17,968 nt of DNA. Source: Alphaproteobacteria bacterium (GTDB lineage: Bacteria > Pseudomonadota > Alphaproteobacteria > Rhodobacterales > Rhodobacteraceae). The notes beneath the pieces are model-generated. The model was not told the DNA's origin. It did not search any database and saw nothing but the letters and a program-made list of their open reading frames with translations. The stretch is from positions 6,406 through 24,373 of the forward strand of contig JAADIC010000132.1 of NCBI GenBank assembly GCA_013151535.1, given 5' to 3'. A program made the position numbers and the translations under genes. Below, piece by piece: positions 6,946 to 13,921 of this stretch; the stretch's first letter is position 1; each line of letters opens with the position of its first letter.

Positions 6946-7636
6946 AAACCTGCTGATCCGGCAGGGGGATTTTTCCCTGACCGCTGACTGGTCACTGGAA
7001 CGGGGCCAGAAACTGGCGATCATCGGCCCCTCGGGCGGTGGTAAATCCACGCTGCTGTCGGCCATTGCCGGCCTGATCCCGATCACCGCGGGACGCATTC
7101 ACTTGGGCGGGCAGGACGCGAGTGAGTTGCCCCCCGCCAAGCGCCCGGTCAGCCTGTTGTTTCAAGATCACAACCTGTTTCCGCATCTCAGCGTCGGGCG
7201 CAATGTCGGCCTTGGTCTGCGCCCCGATCTGAAACTTTCCCGCGATCAATGGCAGCAGGTGGATGCGGTTCTGGTGCAGGTCGGCCTTGAAGGTCTGGCC
7301 GCCCGCCAACCCGGCGCATTGTCCGGCGGTCAGCGCCAGCGGGTGGCGCTGGCGCGGGCCTTGTTGCGAAAGCGCCCGGTTTTGATGCTGGACGAGCCGT
7401 TTGCCGCCCTTGGCCCGGCGCTTAAATCCGAGATGCTGGAACTTGTGGCGCAGATCGTCAGTGACAACGAGTTAACGCTGGTGATGGTCACCCATGATCC
7501 GAATGACGCCAGACGGATTTCCGATGTGGTATCCCTAGTGACCGATAGCGTGGCGCAGGCCCCGCAGGAAACCCAAAACCTGTTCGCCAACCCGCCCAAG
7601 GCGCTTGCGCATTACCTCGGACAAGAAGATTTTTAG
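6932..7636 (+). CDS. thiQ: Thiamine ABC transporter ATP-binding protein ThiQ
   Basis: This 234-residue cytoplasmic ATPase powers the ThiBPQ importer. It shows Walker A GPSGGGKST at residues 32-40, a Q-loop (LLFQDHNLFPHLSV), the ABC signature LSGGQRQRVALARALL, Walker B VLMLDEPFAALGP and the switch His in VTHDP. The length equals that of typical ThiQ proteins. The GTG at 6932 is chosen because GGAGGG ends 7 bases upstream and the protein then begins with the family's short strand LHLENLLI. A longer in-frame start at 6860 would add residues encoded inside thiP and is rejected. It is the last gene of the riboswitch-controlled unit. Confidence 0.94.
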   Translation: MLHLENLLIRQGDFSLTADWSLERGQKLAIIGPSGGGKSTLLSAIAGLIPITAGRIHLGGQDASELPPAKRPVSLLFQDHNLFPHLSVGRNVGLGLRPDLKLSRDQWQQVDAVLVQVGLEGLAARQPGALSGGQRQRVALARALLRKRPVLMLDEPFAALGPALKSEMLELVAQIVSDNELTLVMVTHDPNDARRISDVVSLVTDSVAQAPQETQNLFANPPKALAHYLGQEDF

Positions 7637-7678
7637 CAAAAAATCTTAAGTGCAAAATTTTTCGGGCAAAATTTTTCG
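7626..7678 (+). repeat. AT-rich hairpin and tandem 13-base repeat after thiQ, possible weak terminator
   Basis: AAGATTTTT (7626-7634) and AAAAATCTT (7639-7647) form a 9-bp AT-rich stem with a 4-base loop across the thiQ stop codon. Directly after it, GCAAAATTTTTCG occurs twice, at 7652-7664 and 7666-7678, a period of 14. The stretch is strikingly AT-rich for this GC-rich window and contains T-runs, so it may end the thi transcript, though the stem lacks GC pairs. Confidence 0.4.
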
Positions 7679-7680
7679 AT

Positions 7681-7713
7681 ACAACAAAAACGGGCGCAGC
7701 TTTCGCTACGCCC
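7681..7713 (-). terminator. Rho-independent terminator of petABC
   Basis: On the minus strand GGGCGTAGC (7713-7705) pairs with GCTGCGCCC (7700-7692) around a GAAA tetraloop, a 9-bp stem with one G-U pair, followed by GTTTTTGTTG (7690-7681). It lies about 50 bases after the petC stop. The plus-strand side has no good T-tract, so it is assigned to the bc1 operon. Confidence 0.85.
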
Positions 7714-7733
7714 ATTTCAAATCTTGTCGCTTA

Positions 7734-7776
7734 GATCAAACGCCTTTGCGTTTGGATCGGATCAAACGTCTTTGCG
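7734..7776. repeat. Imperfect 17-base direct repeat spanning the petC 3' end
   Basis: GATCAAACGCCTTTGCG at 7734-7750 recurs at 7760-7776 with one change (16 of 17 identical, period 26). The right copy encodes the last petC codons and stop (K-R-K-D-V-stop on the minus strand). The left copy, downstream of the stop, still spells K-R-K-G-V-stop as a fossil. The left copy also forms a 7-bp stem, CAAACGC/GCGTTTG at 7737-7754. Confidence 0.6.
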
Positions 7777-8583
7777 CTTTGCCGGTGCCCACAATTTCTT
7801 GTTGGTCAGATACAAAAGCGAGGTCAGCAGAATCATGAAGCTGACCACCAGAAACCCGGTACGCTTGCGTTGAACCAGCTTGGGTTCGGCCGTCCACATC
7901 AGGAAGGCGGCCACATCTTCGGCCATGGCTTCCACTGTGTTGGGGGCACCGTCACGAAACTCGATCTGGCCGTCTTCCATGGGTGGTGGCATGGCTGTCC
8001 AGCCGCCAGACTCGAACGCTGTATTTTCGTAAAGCGTCGTGCCGGCCACTTCTTTTTCTTCGCCGGTGTAACCGACGACCATGGAGGCAACATATTCCGC
8101 CCCGCCCATACCCTTGAGGATCTGGTTGATGCCCGAGCCATAAGGCCCCTTGAAACCGGCGCGTGCCTTGGCCATCAGGCTGAGGTCAGGCGCGCCAGCG
8201 TCGGTGTTCGCCGGGAACTTGTCGGCAGGTTTGCCGGGGCGGGTATCGCCGGGTTCAGCGTCATCGCTGGTGTCGGCCACGTCAAACAGCTTGGCAAATG
8301 CTTTGACCTGATCGGCCTCCATCTGCGGTCCACCGGGATCGCCCAGATTACGGAAAGCCACCTGACGTAACCCGTGACAGGCGGCGCAGACCTCGGTGTA
8401 AACCTGAAGGCCGCGCTGCAACTGAAGCGGTTCGTATTTGCCAAACGGCCCTTCAAAGGAAAACGCGAAATCTTCGATTTCGGCTTCGAACTTTTTGGGC
8501 TTCGCCCCGTCTTCGGCCGCCATGGCGCCAGTCGCGCCGAGGCTGAAAGCCAGAAGTGCAGCGAGTATGTTGTGCTTGATCAT
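7762..8583 (-). CDS. petC: Cytochrome c1 of the bc1 complex
   Basis: This 273-residue membrane-anchored c-type cytochrome accepts electrons from the Rieske centre and passes them to soluble cytochrome c. A Sec signal peptide ends near residue 22 (GAMAAED). Haem c is attached at C66-A-A-C69-H70, and the sixth haem ligand is probably M198 in [10 protein letters not shown]-terminal hydrophobic helix (residues 243-260) anchors the domain facing the periplasm, followed by a basic tail KRKDV. The length and the Asp/Gly-rich insert around residues 100-130 are typical of Rhodobacteraceae cytochrome c1. AAGGA lies 9 bases before the ATG. It is last in the petABC operon, 22 bases after petB, and is followed by a clear terminator. 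The gene is also called fbcC in this group. Confidence 0.97.
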   Translation of the reverse strand: MIKHNILAALLAFSLGATGAMAAEDGAKPKKFEAEIEDFAFSFEGPFGKYEPLQLQRGLQVYTEVCAACHGLRQVAFRNLGDPGGPQMEADQVKAFAKLFDVADTSDDAEPGDTRPGKPADKFPANTDAGAPDLSLMAKARAGFKGPYGSGINQILKGMGGAEYVASMVVGYTGEEKEVAGTTLYENTAFESGGWTAMPPPMEDGQIEFRDGAPNTVEAMAEDVAAFLMWTAEPKLVQRKRTGFLVVSFMILLTSLLYLTNKKLWAPAKRKDV

Positions 8584-8605
8584 CTTCTAAGTCCTTACAC
8601 TCGGT

Positions 8606-9937
8606 TCATTCAGCCGCAGACGCGGAAGCGTCTTTTGGCGGATAATGGGCGTCGAAATCTTCCTCGATCGTGGCCGGGACCGGCAACGGTTTCTCCAGCA
8701 CGCCAAGCAGCGGCAGGATAATAAGGAAATAGGCGAACCAATAGGCGGATGCGATTAGCGACACCAGGGGCACGATGCCTTCAGGCGGCTGCGAACCACA
8801 CCAGGCCAACACAACAAAGTCGAGCCCCAGAAGCCAAAACCACCATTTGAAGCTGGGGCGGTATTTGCCCGAGCGCACACGGGATGTGTCAAGCCACGGC
8901 ACCAGAACCATGACGAAGATCGCACCGAACATGGCGATCACGCCGAAGAATTTGGCGTCGACGATGCCAGCGGTTAAGAAGCTGGCGATTTGCACCACCC
9001 AGACATCGGCGGTAAAGGCCCGGAGGATGCCGTAGAATGGCAGGAAGTACCATTCCGGCACGATATGCGCCGGCGTCACCAACGGGTCGGCCTTCACATA
9101 GTTAACGGGGTCACCAAGATAATTCGGCTGGAAATAGACCACCACGAAGAACAGGGTCAGGATCACCGACAGGGCGAAAACATCCTTGATTACAAAGTAA
9201 GGCCAGAACGGCAATGTATCTTTCTTGACCTCTGCCTTGGACCCACGTCGCACCTCGACCCCGGTGGGGTTGCCATTGCCCGTCGTGTGAAAGGCCCAGA
9301 TATGCAGCACCACAAGGGCGACCAGCACGAAAGGCAGCAGGTAATGCAGGCTGAAGAAACGGTTGAGCGTGGCGTTATCAACCGCCGGGCCGCCCAACAG
9401 CCAGGTTTGCAACACATCGCCAATGCCCGGGATCGCCCCGAACAGGCCGGTAATCACGGTCGCGCCCCAGAAGGACATTTGCCCCCAGGGCAGAACATAG
9501 CCCATGAAACCGGTCGCCATCATCACCATATAGATCAGCATACCGATGATCCATGTGACTTCGCGTGGCGATTTGTATGAGCCGTAATAGAGGCCGCGGA
9601 AAATATGCAGATAGACCGCAAAGAAGAACAGGGACGCGCCGTTGGTGTGCATATAGCGCAGGGCCCAGCCCGCATTTACGTTGCGCATGATGTGCTCAAC
9701 GGAATCGAAGGCCATTGTCACTTCGGGCGTGTAATGCATGGCCAGCACGATGCCGGTGACGATTTGCAGCACCATGACAAAGGCCAGAACGATGCCCCAG
9801 ATCCACATCCAGTTCAGGTTCTTGGGTGTTGGGATGGTCATCGTGCTGTAAAGCAGGCCGACGATGGGCAAACGCGCATCCAGCCATTTTTCAAACCGCG
9901 ATTTGGGTTCGTAATGATCGTGTGGAATACCAGACAT
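8606..9937 (-). CDS. petB: Cytochrome b of the bc1 complex
   Basis: This 443-residue integral membrane subunit oxidises ubiquinol at the Qo site and reduces quinone at Qi. The four haem b ligands fall at H97, H111, H198 and H212, the same numbers as in Rhodobacter capsulatus. The Qo-site PEWY motif is at 294-297. Eight membrane helices are readable, plus the C-terminal extension usual for alphaproteobacteria (ending DASASAAE). The ATG is preceded by AAGGGG, and the start lies 12 bases after the petA stop. No key residue is missing. It is also called fbcB. Confidence 0.98.
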   Translation of the reverse strand: MSGIPHDHYEPKSRFEKWLDARLPIVGLLYSTMTIPTPKNLNWMWIWGIVLAFVMVLQIVTGIVLAMHYTPEVTMAFDSVEHIMRNVNAGWALRYMHTNGASLFFFAVYLHIFRGLYYGSYKSPREVTWIIGMLIYMVMMATGFMGYVLPWGQMSFWGATVITGLFGAIPGIGDVLQTWLLGGPAVDNATLNRFFSLHYLLPFVLVALVVLHIWAFHTTGNGNPTGVEVRRGSKAEVKKDTLPFWPYFVIKDVFALSVILTLFFVVVYFQPNYLGDPVNYVKADPLVTPAHIVPEWYFLPFYGILRAFTADVWVVQIASFLTAGIVDAKFFGVIAMFGAIFVMVLVPWLDTSRVRSGKYRPSFKWWFWLLGLDFVVLAWCGSQPPEGIVPLVSLIASAYWFAYFLIILPLLGVLEKPLPVPATIEEDFDAHYPPKDASASAAE

Positions 9938-9949
9938 CTCGTTTTCCCC

Positions 9950-10534
9950 TTACCCGAGTTTGATGGTTGATGCGCTGAGCCATGTGGTCAGCGGAATATC
10001 AAGATTGCGCGGTGCCGGCCCTTTGCGGATACGCCCCGACGTGTCGTAATGTGATCCATGACACGGGCAGAACCAGCCGCCAAACTCGCCAGCCCCGTTG
10101 CCCAAAGGCACGCAGCCAAGATGGGTACAAACCCCGATCATCACCAGCCATTCGCCGGTTTTATCGGCGGCGCGGTTTTGGTCCAGCGCCGGGCTATCGA
10201 TTTTGAGGTTCGGGTTTTCCCACACATAGTCAATCGGGTCGACCAGTTCATCCATTTTGACGGCGCGGGCCTCGGTGATTTCTTCCTCGGTGCGGCGGCG
10301 AATGAAAACCGGCTTGCCGCGCCACTTGACGGTCAACTGGGTGCCAACTTCGATATCGCCCAGATCAACCTCGACCGAGGACAGCGCCAGAACGTCGGCA
10401 GTCGGGTTCATTTGATCGACCAATGGCCAGACAGCCGCGCCAGTGGCAACAATACCCGTGGCGGCGGTGGCCACATATAGGAAGTCCCGCCGGGTCGCTG
10501 ATCCGTTCCCTGAATTATCTTCTGTGTGAGACAC
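9950..10534 (-). CDS. petA: Rieske iron-sulfur subunit of the bc1 complex
   Basis: This 194-residue subunit carries a [2Fe-2S] cluster ligated by C136 and H138 in CTHLGC and C156 and H159 in CPCHGSH; C141 and C158 form the stabilising disulfide. The N-terminus has a twin-arginine motif (TRRDFLY, residues 14-20) before a hydrophobic helix, so it is exported folded by Tat and stays anchored. The start is a GTG at 10534 with AAAGGAGAG just upstream; it gives the usual short, polar N-terminus seen in Rhodobacter PetA. It is the first gene of petABC, transcribed away from trmL. It is also called fbcF. Confidence 0.97.
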   Translation of the reverse strand: MSHTEDNSGNGSATRRDFLYVATAATGIVATGAAVWPLVDQMNPTADVLALSSVEVDLGDIEVGTQLTVKWRGKPVFIRRRTEEEITEARAVKMDELVDPIDYVWENPNLKIDSPALDQNRAADKTGEWLVMIGVCTHLGCVPLGNGAGEFGGWFCPCHGSHYDTSGRIRKGPAPRNLDIPLTTWLSASTIKLG

Positions 10535-10697
10535 GAGATTCTCTCCTTTGCCCGGCCTTAAAAACAGGCCAATACATATCTTGAAGCCCTAGGTCGCACC
10601 GGGAGCCTCTGGCGCGTTTGTTACACTTAGACGTTACGCGCGTCCAGCGGACAATCGGGCGCAGAGGGGCGGAATTGAAGCAAGGAAGGCAAAACTT
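10535..10697. promoter_or_regulatory. Divergent promoter region between petA and trmL
   Basis: These 163 bases must hold the start signals for petABC (minus) and trmL (plus). Both ribosome sites are clear: AAAGGAG for petA at 10541-10549 (minus) and AAGGAAGG for trmL at 10682-10689. A short inverted repeat GGCCT/AGGCC (10554-10558 and 10566-10570) lies in the petA leader. I could not place a convincing -35/-10 pair on either strand. Confidence 0.55.
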
Positions 10698-11147
10698 ATG
10701 CGACTGGCAACTTATCAGCCCGATATTGCACCCAATTTGGGGGCAATGATCCGTATTTGCGCCTGTTTTGGCGTACCAATGGACATTATCGAACCCTGTG
10801 GCTTCCCTTTGTCGATCAAGGCCCTGCGACGTTCTGCCATGGACTACGGCGACATCGCCGAGATGACGCGCCACGATTCGTGGGATGGTTTTCAGGCGGC
10901 ACGCGCAAGCGGGCGGCTGGTGCTGCTGAGCACGGCGGCGAATTGCGATCTGTGGGACTTTGGGTTTCGCCCCGACGATATTCTGATGACGGGCCGCGAA
11001 AGCGCTGGGGTGCCGGACGCGGTGCACGCGGTTTGTGACGCCCATATCCGCATTCCGATGCCTGGTGGCGGGCGCAGTTTGAATGTGTCGGTTAGCGCAG
11101 GTATAGCCTTGGCCGAGGCATTGCGGCAGTTGCGAGGGGCAGCATGA
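10698..11147 (+). CDS. trmL: tRNA (cytidine(34)-2'-O)-methyltransferase TrmL
   Basis: This 149-residue SPOUT-family enzyme transfers a methyl group from S-adenosylmethionine to the 2'-O of the wobble base of tRNA-Leu isoacceptors. The family pattern is complete: an N-terminal YQPDIAPNLGAMIR (N13 region), the strand ILMTGRESAGVP (residues 95-106) of the trefoil knot, and IRIPMPGGGRSLNVSVSAG (residues 117-135) forming the cofactor-binding knot. It is slightly shorter than E. coli TrmL. AAGGAAGG precedes the ATG by 8 bases. It is divergent from petA and overlaps the next gene as ATGA. Confidence 0.95.
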   Translation: MRLATYQPDIAPNLGAMIRICACFGVPMDIIEPCGFPLSIKALRRSAMDYGDIAEMTRHDSWDGFQAARASGRLVLLSTAANCDLWDFGFRPDDILMTGRESAGVPDAVHAVCDAHIRIPMPGGGRSLNVSVSAGIALAEALRQLRGAA

Positions 11148-11641
11148 AGGTCACCCAGACATGGAAAATCCGCATCATTCTGGTGGTGTTGGTTCTGAGC
11201 TTTGCCTTCAGCGAGAAGCAGATTGAGCGGTTGGGCGATACCTATCAATACGCCCTGCCCCTGCTGGCGCTGGGCTGTTCGCTGAGCAACGGCGAGGCGG
11301 TGGACTTCTTGGGGCGGTATCTGGTGCAATTGGCGCTTGTGCATGGGCCGAAAAACCTGCTGGGCGAGACCGACATCAATGCGCGACCAAGGGGCGGTTA
11401 TAAGGGGATGCCGTCGGGCCATACGGCGACGGCGGTGTTCGGGGCCAGCAATCTGGTTAATCAATGTATCAGAAAGAACGTGCTGGTGCAGATTGTGGTG
11501 ATCGCAGCGGCGGTGTTTGTTGGTGGCTCGCGGGTGCAATCAGGCGCGCACAATATCTGGCAAGTGCTGATCGGCGCGTTTGTGGGCTGGGGCAGTGATC
11601 GGGCGTTTCGGCGGGCGATTTCACGCCGCCGGAAACACTGA
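11144..11641 (+). CDS. PAP2-family membrane phosphatase
   Basis: This 165-residue protein has several hydrophobic segments, so it is an inner-membrane enzyme. The PAP2 motifs are in order: K70 followed by RP at 81-82, PSGH at 90-93, and SR at 129-130 with H136. H93 and H136 are the expected acid and nucleophile. The Asp that usually sits four residues after the second His is Gln here (H-N-I-W-Q-V), a form also seen in dolichyl-diphosphatase-like members. The substrate is probably a lipid phosphate or diphosphate, but cannot be named. It starts inside the trmL stop (ATGA), so it is translationally coupled. It is followed by only 26 bases before a convergent gene. Confidence 0.85.
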   Translation: MKVTQTWKIRIILVVLVLSFAFSEKQIERLGDTYQYALPLLALGCSLSNGEAVDFLGRYLVQLALVHGPKNLLGETDINARPRGGYKGMPSGHTATAVFGASNLVNQCIRKNVLVQIVVIAAAVFVGGSRVQSGAHNIWQVLIGAFVGWGSDRAFRRAISRRRKH

Positions 11642-11667
11642 GTATTTAGGGAACAATGAAACCGGTG

Positions 11668-12276
11668 CTATTCGACCGGAACAGTTGCTTTCATGCTGTC
11701 TCGCGCGGCGATGGCGCGTTCCCATGCGGCAAGGCCCGTGTGACCAGCCCGCCAGTCGCGATCCTTGTGGCGAAAATCGAGATAGGATAACGCGCAGCCC
11801 AGCGCGATCTGGCCCATGTCGAGCGGACCGGCCAGATAGCTGCCCCAACTGCTTTCAATCGCATCAAGGGCGCGGGAAACTTTGCGCCATTGACCCTCGA
11901 CCCAAGCCTCCATCTGGATATCGGCGGGGCGGATGCGGGCCTCATAGACCATCAGGATTGCGGCATCGACGATACCATCGGCCATGGCTTCAAGCGTCAG
12001 GCAATCCCAGCGGCGGGGCGCGGCAGGGTAAAGCACGCCACCGGCGCGCGCGTCCAGAAACTGGCAGATGACGCGGCTGTCAAACAGGGCGGGGCCATCC
12101 TCGCGTTCAAGTGCCGGGATTTTTCCCAAGGGGTTGTGGGCGGTGGGCATGTTGTCAGCGTTGAGCGGCGTACCAGCCGCGCCAACCAGTTCAACGTCAT
12201 CGGTCTGACCGGTCTCTTTCAGCAGAACGATGACTTTGCGGGCAAAAGGCGAGGTCGGGGATTGGTAGAGCTTCAT
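11668..12276 (-). CDS. Glutathione S-transferase family protein (YibF-like)
   Basis: This 202-residue cytosolic protein has the GST architecture. The N-terminal thioredoxin fold carries SPTSPFARKV (residues 6-15, with Ser at the catalytic position), the cis-Pro loop NPLGKIPAL (48-56) and DSR (66-68) contacting the gamma-glutamyl group. An all-helical C-terminal domain follows, with a typical LGCALSYLDFR helix. The pattern is closest to the YibF type. Its actual substrate is unknown; detoxification or glutathione-dependent redox work is expected. Its ATG overlaps the stop of the upstream small gene as ATGA, so it is the last gene of a minus-strand unit. It converges on the PAP2 gene. Confidence 0.9.
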   Translation of the reverse strand: MKLYQSPTSPFARKVIVLLKETGQTDDVELVGAAGTPLNADNMPTAHNPLGKIPALEREDGPALFDSRVICQFLDARAGGVLYPAAPRRWDCLTLEAMADGIVDAAILMVYEARIRPADIQMEAWVEGQWRKVSRALDAIESSWGSYLAGPLDMGQIALGCALSYLDFRHKDRDWRAGHTGLAAWERAIAARDSMKATVPVE

Positions 12277-12581
12277 TCTTCAGACTTTCCTGAATTTGGT
12301 ACGGCCCTGAACTTGATACGGCCAAGGGCGGTAATGTCGATTTCAATGCCCGGGCCGTTTGCCCCTGCCCGCACCACACGCCGCCAGCGCAGTGCGCCAT
12401 TCACCTGCTGGCGATCCTGCGGGCGGTGGGTACTAAGGCCCTCGGGCACCTGATCCAGCGCGTCCTCGCTGGCTTGCGAGGTCTGGCTTTTATTGATCCG
12501 GCGGCTGGCGGCATAGGCCACAAGCGCCACAGCGCCGTAACGCGCGGCCATTCCGGCAATCGGGGCTAGGGGTAAGGGCAT
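12273..12581 (-). CDS. Small hypothetical protein
   Basis: I do not recognise this 102-residue protein. The first 25 residues are Ala-rich and weakly hydrophobic (up to VALVAYAASRR), perhaps a membrane anchor or helical segment. The rest is polar, with a mid-region rich in Gln/Ser and a short basic stretch (RWRRVVR). AGGAGG lies 6 bases before the ATG, which strongly supports translation, and its stop overlaps the next gene's ATG. A 70-base gap (12582-12651) separates it from the PaiB-type gene. The gap holds the ribosome site and a small CTGTCCGTTCG/CTGTCTGTTCG repeat but no clear terminator. Confidence 0.75.
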   Translation of the reverse strand: MPLPLAPIAGMAARYGAVALVAYAASRRINKSQTSQASEDALDQVPEGLSTHRPQDRQQVNGALRWRRVVRAGANGPGIEIDITALGRIKFRAVPNSGKSEE

Positions 12582-12651
12582 GGATGTCCTCCTGTCCGTT
12601 CGGGCTGTCTGTTCGTGCTCAGCCTAGGGGGCAAATCGCGCGCTGGCAATG

Positions 12652-13269
12652 TCAGGCGGGCGGATTTTCCATCAAGTCTGCGAGCGCGGCATGCTCTGGC
12701 GTGCTGGCGCGCAGGCCAGCCGCCGCCGCCATCCGCGCCGCATCGCCTTTGTTCTGGGCCAGTTTCCATGTGGCGTCGATTTCGCTGATCTGCATCCGTA
12801 TTGGCACGATCATACGCTGCATCCGCGCCAGCACCTGCGCGTCAACCTTGCTGGTCAGCCAGACGGGTTTGGGGGCCAAACGCGCCTCGAAAAACCCCGA
12901 AAGCCGGTCGAGATGGGGCAACAGCGCCTCCGCCGGACGGGTTTCAAGACCGCCCGTCAGATGAACGGCCACATAGTTCCAGGTGGGCACCTGATCGTCT
13001 GTTTGATACCAGTCGGGCGAGATATAGCCTTCCGGCCCGCTGACCATCAGAACGGCTGGTTTCACACCGTCTTTCAGGGCGCGCAGGATCGGGTTGGAGC
13101 GGGCAAGATGGGCTTCAAGGCTGGTGCCATCTTCGGTCAGCAAAAACGGGATATGGGCCGACAAAGGATGGCGCTCACCGTTGATCGACAGAATGCCGAA
13201 ACCGCGTTGGCGCGCGAAAGCGATATTGCGCGCCTCGGGGGTTTTGCGAAAGGTGGGGTTAGGGTGCAT
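12652..13269 (-). CDS. PaiB-family FMN-binding protein
   Basis: This 205-residue protein has the split-barrel FMN-binding fold. PaiB hallmarks are the N-terminal HPNPTFR (residues 2-8) and the conserved block YISPDWY...VPTWNYVAVH (82-103), where the flavin site lies. Bacillus PaiB was named a negative transcriptional regulator of sporulation and protease genes. Proteins of this family have no recognisable DNA-binding domain, so flavin-dependent redox or sensing is as likely. Its start overlaps the upstream GST by 11 bases, linking it to that gene. Length and motifs are complete. The cellular role here is not shown by the sequence. Confidence 0.92.
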   Translation of the reverse strand: MHPNPTFRKTPEARNIAFARQRGFGILSINGERHPLSAHIPFLLTEDGTSLEAHLARSNPILRALKDGVKPAVLMVSGPEGYISPDWYQTDDQVPTWNYVAVHLTGGLETRPAEALLPHLDRLSGFFEARLAPKPVWLTSKVDAQVLARMQRMIVPIRMQISEIDATWKLAQNKGDAARMAAAAGLRASTPEHAALADLMENPPA

Positions 13270-13921
13270 CGCGGGGCCTTTCAGGGAACAGGGTTACGGG
13301 ATCACCAGCCCGCCATTTGGGGTATTTCAACATGATGGCGATGAAATCATCTGACGCCAGAAAACGGTTGAGCCAAGCCAACAGATGCGGCCAGGGCTGG
13401 CCATCAAACCACGCAGGGTCCACATTGGCGAATTGGCGCACGAAAGGGGCGATGGCCATGTCGGGCAGCGATGGGTGGTGGCCAAAAAGGTGGCCGGTTG
13501 GGGCGAGTTGCTGGTTGAGGCCTTGCAGAAAACCAGCCGCTTTATCCCGCGCGGCCACGCCCTCGTGGGGGGCAAAGCGGCTGGCGTATTTGTAGCGATC
13601 CAGGTTGGATTTGAAATCCGTGTCGGCCTTGGCAATCAGGGCCAGCGCCCGATCAAAGGTCGCGCCATCGAGTTCCAGCCAGCCATTCGGGTCGGCGCAT
13701 ACCAAGGCCCAGCGCATGATATCAAGGCTTTCGTCGATCACCATGCCATCCACTACCAGCACCGGCACCGTGGCCTTGGGCGAGGCCTCGATAAATTCCG
13801 GGGCTTTATCGCGCAGCACGATCTCGCGCAATTCACAAACCACGCCGCTGACGCGGATCGCAAGACGCGCGCGCATGGCATAGGGGCAGCGCCGGAAGCT
13901 ATAAAGGATGGGGCGGGTCAT
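13259..13921 (-). CDS. Glutathione S-transferase family protein with CPYA motif
   Basis: This 220-residue cytosolic protein has an N-terminal thioredoxin fold with RRCPYAMRARL; C12 is the probable catalytic residue. The cis-Pro loop TVPVL is at 51-55, and the glutathione-binding DES is at 63-65. A helical C-terminal domain follows (SLPDMAIAPFVRQFA is the usual N-capping helix). The Cys in place of Ser/Tyr places it with omega-like or glutaredoxin-2-like GSTs, which act in thiol reduction or deglutathionylation, not conjugation. The ATG directly follows the TGA of the large TPR gene, and the end overlaps the PaiB-type gene, so the three are probably co-transcribed. Confidence 0.92.
   Translation of the reverse strand: MTRPILYSFRRCPYAMRARLAIRVSGVVCELREIVLRDKAPEFIEASPKATVPVLVVDGMVIDESLDIMRWALVCADPNGWLELDGATFDRALALIAKADTDFKSNLDRYKYASRFAPHEGVAARDKAAGFLQGLNQQLAPTGHLFGHHPSLPDMAIAPFVRQFANVDPAWFDGQPWPHLLAWLNRFLASDDFIAIMLKYPKWRAGDPVTLFPERPRDAP

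Noticed and set aside
8990..9580. Plus-strand open frame opposite petB
   Set aside because: Its translation is His/Gln-rich noise antisense to a certain cytochrome b gene.
11662..11679. CCGGT/ACCGG inverted repeat near the PAP2 and GST convergent ends
   Set aside because: It has a five-base stem inside the GST coding end without a T-tract on either strand; not enough for a terminator.
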